Source: JAOXRU01 sp965247735
GTDB taxonomy: Bacteria; Bacteroidota; Bacteroidia; Flavobacteriales; Flavobacteriaceae
Reading direction: 5' to 3'
DNA length: 64,000 nt
Assembly: GCA_965247735.1 (NCBI GenBank)
Contig: CBDFHN010000002.1
Span: forward strand, 1,302,001 to 1,366,000
DNA letters: not shown here
How positions within the stretch are numbered: position 1 is the first letter of the stretch
Content: more model-generated notes on this DNA
What the model was told of the DNA's origin: nothing
What the model saw: the letters and a program-made list of their open reading frames with translations, nothing else
Database searches by the model: none

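Overview
The window comes from an AT-rich Bacteroidota genome, almost certainly a member of the Flavobacteriaceae. The evidence is the gene order parA-parB-DUF5683-dapB-lepB-WbqC, Bacteroidota-only families, promoter elements of the TAnnTTTG type, and a gene for a huge surface protein ending in a type IX secretion (T9SS) type B sorting domain.

Bases 1-16200 are ordinary chromosomal housekeeping DNA. The 3' part of a methylmalonyl-CoA mutase gene runs in from the left edge. It is followed by a tight plus-strand operon (1774-7536): ParA, ParB, a DUF5683 protein, dihydrodipicolinate reductase, signal peptidase I, a WbqC-family protein and a small DUF6122 membrane protein. Two minus-strand operons follow. 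The first (12337 down to 7522) encodes a small membrane protein, MutL, two rhomboid proteases and a membrane-anchored EEP-family hydrolase. The second (13776 down to 12520) encodes a membrane-anchored TPR protein and lumazine synthase RibH. RecF, a lipocalin-like lipoprotein and a DUF721/DciA-like protein then run on the plus strand to a perfect 20-bp palindromic terminator. Next comes a roughly 170-bp region bounded by imperfect inverted repeats.

Everything from 16220 to the right edge (47.8 kb, minus strand, 5' end outside the window) looks like one gene for a giant modular, T9SS-exported surface protein, about 15,900 codons in view. From N to C it contains: a glycine-rich segment; thrombospondin-type-3 (TSP3) calcium-binding linkers alternating with 18 copies of an unrecognised beta-rich module; F5/8C (discoidin)-like modules, a twice-present composite block and several single-copy modules; two Ig-like segments; at least 53 SprB-like 90/92-residue repeats; a final TSP3 stretch; and the T9SS type B sorting domain. 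The 18-copy modules form two six-copy arrays whose spacing is exactly 897 bp. Long tracts are nearly or fully identical between copies, which points to recent duplication and gene conversion.

The gene is interrupted at 22598-24859 by a jumble of shortened, shuffled repeat fragments with frameshifts. I think this is most likely an unresolved tandem-repeat assembly region rather than real biology, so the two large reading frames should be treated as one gene until long reads show otherwise. No tRNA, rRNA, CRISPR array, insertion sequence or phage gene was seen.
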